Part shown: in pieces, positions 23,238 through 34,011 of the stretch
Layout: each line of letters opens with the position of its first letter
Numbering within the stretch: the first letter of the stretch is position 1
Source of the DNA: Phaseolus vulgaris
Lineage: Eukaryota; Streptophyta; Magnoliopsida; Fabales; Fabaceae
Assembly: GCF_000499845.2 (NCBI RefSeq)
Contig: NC_023758.2
Location: forward strand, 20,915,285-20,979,284
DNA length: 64,000 bases
Direction: 5' to 3'
The notes under the pieces: model-generated
What the model saw: only the letters and a program-made list of their open reading frames with translations
Databases searched by the model: none
Told to the model about the DNA's origin: nothing
Position numbers and translations under genes: made by a program

Positions 23238-25928
23238 ATGATCGAGTCAGCCCCTGCGAACCCTGATCATTTTTCCTTTTCTTCTTCCTTTGCAGCTTCA
23301 ACAATGACTCGCTCAAAGATCACCCCAAATCCTCCTCCTTCATCACGAAACCCTTCCTCACAAGCACACGACCTACCGCGAGCACGCGGCGCATCGTCTT
23401 CCCAGGCTGAGAGGCCTGCACCTTCCCGCCCCATCCTGACTCAGGCGACTCTGCCTGTCACCGGAGGAGCCTCCGTCCCCCCACCAGACTTCAAAAAACT
23501 ATACCCCTGGGCCAACTTGACCTTGTTGAGGGAAACGTCTTCTGTGAACACTGCTGGGGCAGTTCTGCGATTGACGAAGGGGGATGAGCCTCACCAATCA
23601 TTCCATAAGGAGCACGATGAGAAGATGACGGTGCTACCTTGCCCCCCCGACCTGCCAGTTTGCGCTGACGACAAGGCAAACAACGGTGGACCCTTCTGCT
23701 TCATTTACACAACCTTGTTCAAGAAGGTGAAACTCAAGTTTCCCTTCACTCGCTTTGAGAGGGAGCTCCTCACCGAGCTCAACATCGCCGCCGCCCAGCT
23801 CCATCCCAACAGCTGGGCGTTCGTGCGGGTGTTCCAAGTCATGTGCGACCACCTGGGGTTGCCAGCATCAGTAGATGTTTTCTTGTTTCTTTTTGAAGCC
23901 AAGCACCCAGGAGATCGCCTATGGGTCAGCTTGAATGGGATTGCTGGGAGGTCAATCCTCTCTATCTTCCAGCAATCCTACAAAGACTGGAAGGGCAAAT
24001 TCGTCCAGGTGCGCCCCAACGAGAAGGACGCGTCGTTGCTCGACGGCTTCCCCTTGTACTGGGTAAACAAGGGGAACAAAGAGTCCAAGAGTAGCTTCAG
24101 GAGGCCACGAAGTCCTGATAGCATGGGTGCCTTGGACAGAGACCTTTGCTTCTTTTGGAAGAGCGTGGCAGATGCTAACATCGCCTTCCTCACCACCACG
24201 CTCATCTGCTTCGAATTCTTCAAGGACCAACTCGAAATTCGCATAGGTTAGAACGTCTAAGTCTTTATTCTAACCTTACCTCTGTTAACTATTTCTGTGC
24301 GTCTTGTGCGTTGTGCGCAAGACTTTGGTTTTATTTTTCTGCACCATTTATCTGTTTTGCTGCATACTGCCTTATGCATTTACTTTCTCTCTGAACTAAC
24401 CCATGCATTTTTGCTCTATGCAGATAATATGTTGGGCCAGGGCAAGCTTGCTGAACTAAGGGCGCTCGCCCGAACCCACGGGTTGGCATCGGGTTCCCAA
24501 ACCGTGCCAAACTCTGTGGTGGAGATCGCCGCTGCTCAAGGCAGATCGCCACCCAGGGGCCCAACTTCCTCCGAGGCCCAACCCGCCAACCAACGCAAGA
24601 AGCTTGTCCTCAGGAAACCTAAGAGGAAAGCCCCCTAAGTGGTCCACGAGGAGGAAGAGGAAGACGACGAGGTCACTGAAGTTGGCCTCGTCACGAAGAG
24701 GAAGAGGCTGGCACCTTCTTCTCCACCTGCTCCACCGCCTCTTCCAACATCAACGCCACCAACTACACCTGCTCCGCCTCTAACACTGCCATCTCCACCA
24801 GCTCCTGCCTCACCAGTCCAAGCAATCTCACTGGCGACTGCGCCACCTGCGGTTGAGGCCCCCGAGCCAAACTTCATGGAGGACCCCCTGAGTGCCTCCA
24901 CGCCTTGTGCAACAGCTAGAGGGGGTCCTCCTTCAAATGCCTCAGCCGCAGACGTTGCTCCAATCGGGGATGAGGTTGCCCATAACTCTCCAATTCTGAT
25001 TACCGAATCCCCGATGTCGCCACCGCGCCAAGAAGCACCTGCTGAGCAACCAACTAAAGAAGGTGGCGGCGAGAGCCAACAACAGGCCCACCCGGCGCCT
25101 CCACAGGCAGGTCTCTCTATTGAGGTTAAGAGGATGTGGGAGCTTTTCTCTGCTAAACTGAAGATGATGGCAGAAGACTTCCCCACCATTATCTCTAGAG
25201 CTGTGGAGAGCTCCACCAGGAAGCTCCAGGATGACCTCTTCAACCTTCGAACTGAGAATAACACTATGAGGGTTGAGGTGGAGAAGTTATCCTTCAATCT
25301 GACACTCGCGGAGATTGAACACTCCCGAGTAGAAGACGCAATGAGCACCGAGCTCCGGTTGGCGCGCAAGGAGGCTACCGATCTCCGCCATAAGGTACAA
25401 CTCTTGGCTCAAGAGAAAATCGAGCTGGAGAGCAAGATTGTACCTTATCGCGTCAGAGTGGCTGACCTGGAGGCCCTCATAAAAACTGACGCCGCCAAGG
25501 TGAAGAAACTGGAGCAAAGGTCAGCCGATCGGGAGGTCTTCCTTGGAAAGGTGGAGAAAGAGAGGGATGACGCCATGGCTGAGCTTGCCGAAGCCAACAA
25601 GGAAAAAGGGGAGCTTGCTGCTGAACTGGGCCAAGTGCAAGCAGAATCCAAGAAGGTTGCTGAAGACCTTCTCCAAGCTCAAGAAACCATTGAAAAACTC
25701 AAAAAACAAGCTGAAGAGCTGGAGCAGCAGAACAAGGGGCTGAAGGAACAAACCGAAGAACTCAAGAAACAGATTGAAGAGCTTAATCTGAGTTCTGCCC
25801 AAATTCTGGCTGCTGGATTCGAGGCCGCACGGGAACAGTTCGCCTGCTTGTTCCCTGATCTGGATCTTAGCATGGTGTCCCTTAACAATGAGGTGGTGGA
25901 TGGGAAAGTGGTTCCCGCTGAAGACTGA
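23238..25928 (+). CDS. antisense accessory ORF of T2: Transposase_28-like (putative gypsy type transposon) protein with coiled coil
   Basis: This is a plus-strand gene inside a minus-strand element, between pol and the 3' LTR. Exon 1 is 23,238-24,246 and exon 2 is 24,424-25,928; donor G|GTTAGA and acceptor TATGCAG| restore a GAT codon (EIRI-D-NMLGQGK). The N-terminus is Ser/Pro-rich; an alternative start is the Met of MTRSKITPNP at about 23,304. Residues about 155-290 match the Transposase_28 family (FPFTRFERELLTELNIAAAQ; LHPNSWAFVRVFQVMCDHLG; SIFQQSYKDWKGKF; LLDGFPLYW). A proline-rich linker follows, then about 230 residues of heptad-rich coiled coil ending in LFPDLDLSMVSLNNEVV. A TAA at 24,636-24,638 (RKAP-stop-VVHEEEE) breaks an otherwise continuous frame. 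Antisense extra ORFs here are known in Tat-lineage elements; function unknown. A remnant relative lies at 46,900-47,344. Confidence 0.75.
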
Positions 25929-26537
25929 TCAATTTCCCCTCATCCACCACCTTTATGCTTTTTCTTTGTATGTAATTGTAATGAACTTTTTTTCTTTTTT
26001 CTGTATATGTGCCCCGAACTGATATTTACTTAATGAAATTACCTTTGCATTTCTTCTTGTAACCTCTTCGTCTGCTTTAACTTTCCTTGCATGATTTACT
26101 TCAAAGAAATAACTTAGCGATTTCGCAGGCACGATCTTATACTTAACTGCTTCGAACCACTTCAACTTCAAATAACAACTACTTTAACAACTTGTAATCT
26201 TAATGCAATGAACTTTAACGTAAAATCACTCTTCAAGCAACGAACTTTAACTCAACTACTGGCTTAAAACATCGCTTCACCCGATCTGCTTCATCAAAAA
26301 CGGGACTTTAACTTTCTCGCCACTGTTTGAACTTTCCCTGGTCGCCAAAGACTCACTTGGCGATACCAGCTTCTTTCTGGCTTCATACCTTGGCCATTGT
26401 TCTTTTACCTGGGGGTAGAGGCGCCTTTCGGATCCTTCTCTACCTCCTTGAGCTTCCGAACAAGAGACCGGGTGGCTAGGCGCTCTCTTCGAACCTACCT
26501 TAGCCACCTTCCAAACTTCTTCCGCCCTCTACACCAT
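25929..26537. other. T2 region between antisense ORF and tandem repeats
   Basis: The first 120 bp probably include the polyadenylation region of the plus-strand ORF (AATGAAATTA near 26,032). The rest shows no ORF; CGCC and GGCGA words are frequent, as in the repeats that follow. Confidence 0.4.
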
Positions 26538-26685
26538 ACCTGAACTCGTTCGAGACGAGAAGGATTTTCTCTTGCCTGAACTCGCTCATCGGCGAGAAGG
26601 TCTTTAACTCGCCTGAACTCGCTCATAGGCGAGAAGGTCTTTAGCTCGCCTGAACTCGCTCATAGGCGAGAAGGTCTTTAAATCG
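26538..26685. repeat. tandem repeat, 37-bp unit, about four copies
   Basis: Units start at about 26,538 and at 26,575, 26,612 and 26,649. Each begins CCTGAACTCGCTCATAGG and ends GCGAGAAGGTCTTTAAC or similar. The last three are exactly 37 bp; the first is divergent. The block lies in the non-coding space between pol and the antisense ORF of T2. Confidence 0.9.
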
Positions 26686-26945
26686 TGCCTCTACATTGCC
26701 CCAGGGGCTACATCTCCTCCCCCCCAGAAACACTGAGGACTTTTCACTGGTGCCTCTACATTGCCCTGGGGGTTACATCTTCTCGCCCCCAGAAACACTG
26801 AGGACTTTTTACAGGGTGCCTCTACATTGCCCCAGGGGTTACATCTTCTCGCCCCCAGAAACACTGAGGACTTTTTACCGGTGCCTCTACATTGCCCCAC
26901 GGGTTACATCTTCTCGCCCCCAGAAACACTGAGGACTTTTCGCTC
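26686..26945. repeat. tandem repeat, 65-bp unit, four copies
   Basis: Units are 26,686-26,750, 26,751-26,816, 26,817-26,881 and 26,882-26,945 (65, 66, 65 and 64 bp). Each starts TGCCTCTACATTGCCC and contains CAGAAACACTGAGGACTTTT. Reading frames across it give repetitive peptides on both strands, which I take as chance products of repetition. Confidence 0.95.
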
Positions 26946-27025
26946 TTCCTCGCCTGCACTCGCTCGACGGCGAGGAGGTCTTTATCTCGCCTCAGGACGC
27001 GCGAGGGCGTTGAGGTCTTCTAACT

Positions 27026-27115
27026 GATGCCTCCGATCGCCAAAAGACGATGAGGACTTAAAACTTTAACTGATGCCTCCAATCGCCGAAAGACGATGAG
27101 GACTTAAAACCTTTT
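27026..27115. repeat. tandem repeat, 46-bp unit, two copies
   Basis: Units are 27,026-27,071 and 27,072-27,115, each TGATGCCTCC(G/A)ATCGCC then GACGATGAGGACTTAAAAC. The GAGGACTT ending is shared with the 65-bp units and resembles GAGAAGGTCTTT of the 37-bp units, so all three blocks may descend from one repeat. Confidence 0.85.
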
Positions 27116-27355
27116 AAAAAGCATGCAATATATCTTTAACTTGCCTTAAGTCACGTATAAGTGACAAGGTCTTTCTTCAAAACTTTCTGAAAACAACAAG
27201 CATGCAATCTAAAAACAACTTAAACTTTTGAAAACTTCTCTTTATTGGGTGGCCTCGTTAAAAACCCTCCTTAGGGAAAAAAGAGCGCCCCCTTCAAACT
27301 GTTTTAACAGAGACATTGCAATGTAACTTCGTGTTTATCTTTACTTACAAAGTTC

Positions 27356-30300
27356 TCAACTGTAATACAATTTGAGGTGCGTGGCGTTCCAAGTGCGAGG
27401 AATCGCCCCTCCTTCCAATGTCTCTAAGCGGTAGGCGCCGTTCCCGAGCGCCTCAGTTATTCTGAACGGTCCCGTCCACTTGGGCGACAGTTTATTCTCC
27501 ATCTCGTACTAATGGGCTTTTCTCATCACCAGGTCGCCTTCTCTAAACTGTCTCGGCATCACCTTCGAGTTATATCTTCGTTCAATCCTTCTCTTCACCG
27601 CCTCAGCTTTCAATCTTGCCTCTTCCCTGACCTCATCCAGTAGATCCAGGTTCAGCCTTCTCTCTTCATTCGAGTCTTCCTCTACGAAGTTCTGGAATCT
27701 CGGCGAACTCTCCTGGATCTCCACTGGAATCATTGCATCACACCCATAGACCAAGCTGAACGGGGTCTCATGGGTTCCCGACTGTTCGGTGGTGTGGTAC
27801 GCCCAGACTATACGGGGTACCTCCTCAGCCCAGCTTCCTTTGGCTTTCTCTAGCCTTCTCTTCAAACCTCTTAGCAACACCCGATTAGCTGACTCTACCT
27901 GGCCATTTGTCTGAGGGTGCTCGACGGATGCAAACACTTGTTGAATTCCCACCCCTTCGCACAGCTTCTTCAACAGGTGCCTTGCAAACTGAGTCCCATT
28001 GTCCGACACCAGGCGCTTGGGCACTCCAAACCGGCACACAATGTTCTTCCACACGAAACCTTCGATCTTGTGTGCGGTGATCTGGGCCACTGGTTCTGCT
28101 TCGATCCACTTGGTGAAATACTCAATCGCCACCACCAAGTACTTCATCTGCCTGATCGCCAACGGGAATGGTCCCAGGATGTCGATTCCCCAAGTATGAA
28201 ACGGCCAAGGGCTGTAGATCGACTAAAACTCCTCGGGAGGCGCCTTGTGCCAATCGGCGTGCTGTTGGCATTGTTTGCAACACTGCGCAAACTTCTTGCA
28301 GTCTTCTCTCATCGTTGGCCAGTAGTAACCTGCACGGAGGGTCCTTGCGGCCAGAGCTCGACCCCCGACGTGGCTTCCGCATATACCTTCATGGAGCTCT
28401 GCCATAATCCTCGTGCATTTCTCACCATGTACACATTCCAGGAGTGGGTGAGTGAACCCAAACCTGTACAACTCGCCATCGATCATTGTGTACTTGCTAG
28501 AATTTTTCTTTACCTTCCTAGCCTCTGTCGGATCCAGTGGGAGAAGGCCATCTGCCAGGCACCGCTTGTACTGTGTTATCCAGGTGTCTGGCTCATGGAT
28601 AGCGCAGACCTGTGTTATGTTCACCCTCTCTCCTCGACATGCTCTAATTCTCGGCGATCTCAAAGTTTCTTGCGTCAGGGACTTATGACTTCTCGCTGCT
28701 TTCTCCGTCGACTTGCTTATCTGAAGAACCAGGTGATCTGCTACAAATGCTCTCGGCGTCTTCAAAGTTTCTTGAATCACCGTCCTCTGCCTACCCCCCT
28801 TGCCTGAACTGGCGAGCTTAGCTAGCAAGTCAGCTCAGGCATTCTGCTCTCTGGGCACATGCACGACTTCAAAGGAGGCAAAGGAACTCTTCAACTTCTG
28901 CACATACTCCAAGTAAGCCGCCATTTGCGGATCTTTAGCTTGGAACTCGCCTGTTACTTGCCTTGTGACTAGCAGCGAGTCACTCTTAGCCATTAACACC
29001 CTCGCTCCCATCTATTTTGCCAGCAAGATCCCGGCGATCAACGCCTCATATTCTGCTTGATTATTGCTGGCTTTGAAGGCAAACCTCAAGGATTGTTCGA
29101 TCAGCACGCCGTTGGGTCCTTCCAAGATGACTCCAGCACCGCTACCCTGCTGGTTTGACGATCCATCCACCGAGAGTACCCAACGGAAGTCGTCCCCTTC
29201 AACTCGTGTCGCCTCGGATGAGAGCTCGACCACGAAATCTGCAAAGATTTGCCCCTTGATCGGGCCTCGGGGCTCATACTTAATATCAAACTCTGACAAT
29301 TCTACTGCCCACTTCACCATCCTTCCCGCAACGTCAGGCTTCTTCAAGACCTTCTGGATGGGCAGGTCAGTCATCACCAGTATGGTGAAGCTATGGAAAT
29401 AGTGGCGCAACCTCCTCGCCGAAAATACCACAGCCAGCGCAGCCTTCTCCAGGGCCTGATATCTCGTTTCGGGGCCCTGCAACACCTTACTAACAAAATA
29501 AATAGGCTTCTGAGCCTGATCTTGATCCTGGGCGAGCACCGCACTCACCGCCCGCTCAGTTACAACAAAATACAACCTGAGAGGGGTTCCCACCAGCGGT
29601 TTACACAAAACAGGCGGGCTCGCCAGATACTCCTTCAGCTTGACGAAGGCTTCCTCGCACTCCTTCGTCCAAACAAACTTGTTATTGCGCCTCAAGCACT
29701 AAAAATAGGGATGGCCCTTTTCTCCGCTAGCTGACACGAAGCGAGACAGGGCTGCCATCCGACCGGTTAGCTGCTGAACTTCCTTCACCGTAGCTGGGCT
29801 CCTCATCGCCAAGATGGCGGCACACTTATCAGGGTTGGCCTCTATGCCTCTTTCAGTCAAGAGGAAACCCAAAAACTTTCCAGCCTCCACGCCGAAAATG
29901 CATTTCTCTGGATTCAGCTTCAACTTGAACTTGGCGATCGTCGTGAACAATTCCTCCAAGTCTGCAACGTGCTTGCTTTTCTCTGGCGAGGTCACGACCA
30001 TGTCATCGACGTACGCTTGCACATTCCTACCCAGCATCGGTGCAAGTACTCGATCCATCAACCTCTGATACGTGGCCCCCGCGTTCTTCAGCCCAAATGG
30101 CATCACTTTGTAGCAGTAGCACGATCTCTCGGTCATGAAGGCGGTCTTCTCTTCATCCATGGGATGCATCTTGATCTGATTATACCCCGAGAAGGCATCC
30201 AGGAAGCTCAACAACTTACACCCTGCAGCACTATCCACCAGGGCATCAATGCTTGGCAAAGGATATGAGTCCTTCGGACAAGCTTTATTCAGGTCGGTGA

Positions 30301-31420
30301 AATCGACGCACATGCGCCATTTCCCATTACTCTTCTTCACCAGCACGACATTTGCCAGCCATTCAGGGTACTGGACTTCCCTGATGTGGTCTGCAGCGAG
30401 GAGTTTCTGTGTTTCGTCCCTAATCGCCTGCCTCCTCTCCTCGTTGAACTTTCTTCTTCTTTGTCGCACTGGTCTTACCAAGTTGTCCATCGCCAGATGA
30501 TGGCACAAGAAGTCGGGATCGATCCCGGGCATGTCCGAAGCGGACCACGCAAACGCATCCAGATGCCGTTCTATCACCTTGGCGATCTGGTCCTGGAGCT
30601 CATCCTCCAGGGATCTTCCCAGCTTGAAGATTTTTCCCCCGATCTCTCTCTCGAGCCACTGCTCGACGGGTTTTGGTCTGGTTTCTCTGGCGATCACCGC
30701 CCTGGCGATTCCCAGTTCTCTCGCTTCCTCAGGGCGATTCCTTGCCTCTTCCTCCTCCAGACCAGCGTTCCCCTCCCCCAGCTCAGCGTCCACACTCTCC
30801 ACGTCCCTTCCGGCGGTCTCTTCTGTTACCGTCGATCTGGGCTTCACACCAGGAGGCGGGGTGGTTGTTACGTAACTCACCGATCTCTTGTTTTTCAGGC
30901 TATTCTCATAGCACTTCTTCGCTTCTTTTTTATCGGATTTGATGGTGATAACCACCCCCTCCATAGACGGCAACTTCACCTTCATGTGCCGGGTCGACGG
31001 TATGGCACCTATCCTGTTGAGCGTGGGTCTTCCCAACAGGATGTTGTATGCTGAAGGAGCGTTTACAACAAGATATTTGGTTTTTTCCGTTCTTGAACCC
31101 GCCACATCTGTAAACGTTGTCCTCAACTCTATGTACCCCCTGACCTCCACCTGGTCACCAGCGAAACCAAACAAACACCCTCCATAGGGCCTCAGCTGGT
31201 CAAGGGGCAGCTCCAGCTGCGTGAAAGTCGACCAGAACATCACGTCTGCCGAGCTTCCTTGGTCCACCAGAACCCTGTGGACCTTTCTTCCTGCAGTGAT
31301 CAAAGAAATTACTATGGGATCGTTGTCATGAGGCACAACATCCCGGAGATCTTGCTTGGTGAATGTAATATCCACTTCCGGCGAGTGGTCTTCAAACATA
31401 TCCACCGTCAATACAGTTTC
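27356..31420 (-). pseudogene. T2 pol: protease, RT, RNase H, archaeal-type RNase H, integrase
   Basis: A single minus-strand frame runs from 31,411 to a natural TGA at 27,356 with only five stop codons (29,699-29,701 TAG; 29,012-29,014 TAG; 28,835-28,837 TGA; 28,223-28,225 TAG; 27,509-27,511 TAG) and no frameshift. Order: protease (HRVLVDQGSSADVMF), RT (GKWRMCVDFTDLNKACP; FLDAFSGYNQIKMHP; NVQAYVDDMVV), RNase H, second RNase H (FRWVLSVDGSSNQQGSGAGV; NNQAEYEALIAG; REQNA-stop-ADLLAKL), integrase zinc region (HEGICGSH; CKQCQQHA), core (WGIDILGPFP; RLVSDNGTQF; HPQTNGQVESAN) and C-terminus (SPKWTGPFRI). The catalytic residues I can place are all present. Gag and the 5' LTR are missing; the frame is cut at about 31,420. 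Two RNase H domains mark the Tat lineage. Confidence 0.9.
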
Positions 31421-31938
31421 TGTTTCGAGCGTTCAGGTACTATAATGGCTCCCAAGCGTTTCAACGTCTTAAATGCGCTACGTTTTCTAATTAGACGCCT
31501 TAATTGAGTGCGTTTCGTTTGTGATTAAAAGCGCTTTAAGGTGCTTTAAATGCTTGGGTAGTTTAAATAGCGCTGAGAATGTTGGGAACGGGGGTCGAAA
31601 GTTTTGGCAAATTTTCCCAGAATACACTCCAGTTGCTTGCTCGAAGTCGTGAGGCTACGCACAAGGGACTGGAAAAGAGGTTGTTTGCCAGAGCGAGAAT
31701 ATACACACAATACACAGTTCTTTTTACCACCTTCAGAGTGCCATACGCGGTGCTCAGATACGGAGGTGCACAGTTTTGGTGTTTCTTGCTGGCTGACTTG
31801 AGCGTCGGAGTGCAAACGGCCGCTAGGGCGCCCTTTTGTCCTCTTTTTGCAGGAATCCACAGGTAACCAGTGGGAAGGAGTCCCTAGCTGACGGTTGAGG
31901 TCGCGCACAAAGACGTCACAGGTCAACCAGACGGAACA
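31421..31938 (+). repeat. Tat-like LTR copy in plus orientation
   Basis: It contains the reverse complement of the conserved Tat LTR block (CTGACTTGAGCGTC at 31,793-31,806, then GGCCGCTAGGGCGCCC) and ends CCAGACGGAACA, the mirror of the T1 and T3 edge. The left limit TGTTTCGAGC is a guess. No matching target duplication is visible (GTTTC left, GATAC right), and no internal Tat sequence follows, so it is a solo LTR or fragment. It interrupts T2 just before the protease domain. Confidence 0.65.
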
Positions 31939-32805
31939 GATACAAGTGGGGTAATAAATACATCAATAGACGCATATTTTGTTGATAATATTCGGTTGAA
32001 ATAGATTGAGGCATGTTTGATTTAGTTTAACCTATGAGGAACTCATTGGTGGAGGAACTTGGGAGTCAACCTACGTTCGACACTGTTTTAAATCATCTTT
32101 TATATTTTCTTGTTTAACAATAACAAACCCCTTTCCTTTATTGTTATTGCTAATTTTCATTGCTTGCATATATGTTTTAAATTTTGTTCACTAGACTCAC
32201 TATTGGAATCGTTGGAAAAAAACTTTGGGTCATCTCTTTGGCGTTTGACGGTCTATCATTGCGTTCGACGGACTATGCTGAAATCTTTTTAATTTGACTA
32301 CTAAACGACAACTATCATTCTTGCTTCATAGTAAAAGAGGGTAACATCTGCAATTTGTAGCATGTCCACTTTCACCTCCTTATATCTTACCCTTACTCAT
32401 TGTACTGTGTGTTTTTTCTCTGCTTGTCTTACATTTTTTACTTATCTTTCGACCACTATCATGTACAAAAATGGTGTTAAGGGGACACTTAAGCCTTTTA
32501 ATGGTTTAAATTCTTCTGTTGGGCTACCGTTCACAAGGACAAAAATACTTGATGATTCAAAACATCGCTTTATCCAATGAACCCATTTTGGATAGAATCC
32601 TAACCATGTAATATAAGAATTTCGAACTTACAAAATCATATGTCTTTTCATAATCCACCTTTACAATGATGTAACTTTTCTTTGGATGCCTAACCTTTTT
32701 AACTACTTCCTTTTCTATTAATACACCTCCCTTTCTTGGGAATCTATCTCCATTACTCTACTTATCTTTTTTGTGGTAAATTGCTTATAACACATAACTC
32801 TAACC
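31939..32805. other. unassigned AT-rich stretch before P2 gag
   Basis: No ORF longer than 75 codons makes sense here. It contains neither the P-family LTR nor its primer-binding site, so P2 lacks its 5' end. The last 60 bp before the gag ATG resemble the P1 leader (TTTGTGGTAAATTGCTTATAACACA). Confidence 0.4.
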
Positions 32806-34011
32806 ATGTCTTCTCATTCTCGTCATTATAATGAAAGTGAATGAGAGTCTATCAAATCTCTTTTGTAAAAACTAGCACAAGACTTTCAATCACTTTCATA
32901 TAGACAAATGAAACATGAGACCCTACTCAAAGAAAGGGATGCTCAATTTACTTTGATACAAGATGATTTGAAAATGGTTAAAGAAAGAGATGATTACACC
33001 AAATCCAAAAAGAGTTCTCATGCATCTAGCTCTAGGGGTAATGATTCTTTTGGGGGACAAAGCCTTAGAATTAAAGAATACTACCAACCACCCCCTAGGA
33101 GAGCTAGAAAGGAAAGAAAAGAAAGTCCAAGGGAGGTTAGGGTAGAGTTACCTCATTTCTATGGAAAAGAAAATGTAGAAACATATCTAAATTGGGAAAT
33201 GAAGGTAGAAAAATTGTTTTCTTGCAACTACGTGAGTGAAGAAAGAAAAGTATCCTTAGCCACCCTAAGTTTCCAATGTAATGCTATGTATTGAGGGACT
33301 GCCCTTGAGAGAGATAAACGTCTTCATAAGGACCATCCCATAGAGTATTGGAAAGATCTTAGGGGAGCCTTAAGACGCCACCATATTCCCTCCTATTATA
33401 ATAGGGAGTTAATGGAAAAGCTCCAAAGACTCCAACAAAAGAATATGAGTGTAGAGGAATATAGGCAGAAAATGGAATTATACATGATGAGAGCCTCAAT
33501 TAGAGAGTCTGAACCCACCACCATAGCAAGATTCTTAAGTGGGCTTAACCTTGAGATTAGAAATAGAGTTGAACTTTTTCCATACCAAGTCTTGAATGAT
33601 CTAATTTAACTTTGTATCAAAATTGAACAACAAAATTTGAGGAAAAACGCAAGTCGAAGGGAAACCTCATACTCTAACTCTTATCCAAAAAAGGAGTATA
33701 AGATGGAGGAAAGTGTACCAAAAGAAAAACCAAGAGAAACTCCGAAGAGTGTAGGAAAAGATGTGCTAACTCCACCAACCTGTAGTAGAGATGTTAAATG
33801 CTTCAAATGTTATGGTAGAGGTCATGTTCAAGCCCAATGCCCAAACCAAAGAATTATGTTCTTAAGAGGGGTAGATGAATATAGTAGCCATGACGATGAA
33901 CCTAGCGGGAAAAAGGAAGAGAATAGTGAGGGAGCATATCTGTGTGAGGGAGAGTTAATGATGATTCGAAGAACCCTCAACAATCAATCTAGCGTGAATA
34001 TAGAGACATAA
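32806..34011 (+). pseudogene. P2 gag
   Basis: The frame starts at MSSHSRHYNESE and has early stops (32,851 onwards); from 32,908 it is open with the gag domain (VRVELPHFYGKENVETYLNW; LATLSFQCNAMY-stop-GTALERD). After another stop it continues as LQRLQQKNMSVEEYRQKMEL and FLSGLNLEIRNRVELFPY. A complete CCHC knuckle CFKCYGRGHVQAQC lies near 33,799-33,840. The best-preserved gag of the P family in the window. Confidence 0.88.

Noticed and set aside
24635..25369. 244-residue open frame on the minus strand, Gly/Ser/Ala-rich
   Set aside because: Antisense to exon 2 of the Transposase_28-like ORF; low-complexity mirror of a Pro-rich linker.
26686..26945. Regular direct repeats that could suggest a CRISPR-like array
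   Set aside because: Units are contiguous without unique spacers and lie in a plant retroelement; ordinary tandem repeats.
27917..28807. 296-residue open frame on the plus strand
   Set aside because: It is exactly antisense to the T2 integrase and RNase H coding sequence, whose minus-strand product has clear domains; GC-rich coding DNA gives long antisense frames.
30386..31054. 222-residue open frame on the plus strand
   Set aside because: Antisense shadow of T2 protease and RT; composition (Leu, Ser, Pro, Arg-rich) and lack of any motif argue against a gene.
31579..31866. 95-residue ORF in the plus-oriented Tat-like LTR
   Set aside because: Inside LTR sequence, no conservation of the frame in T1 or T3 LTRs.
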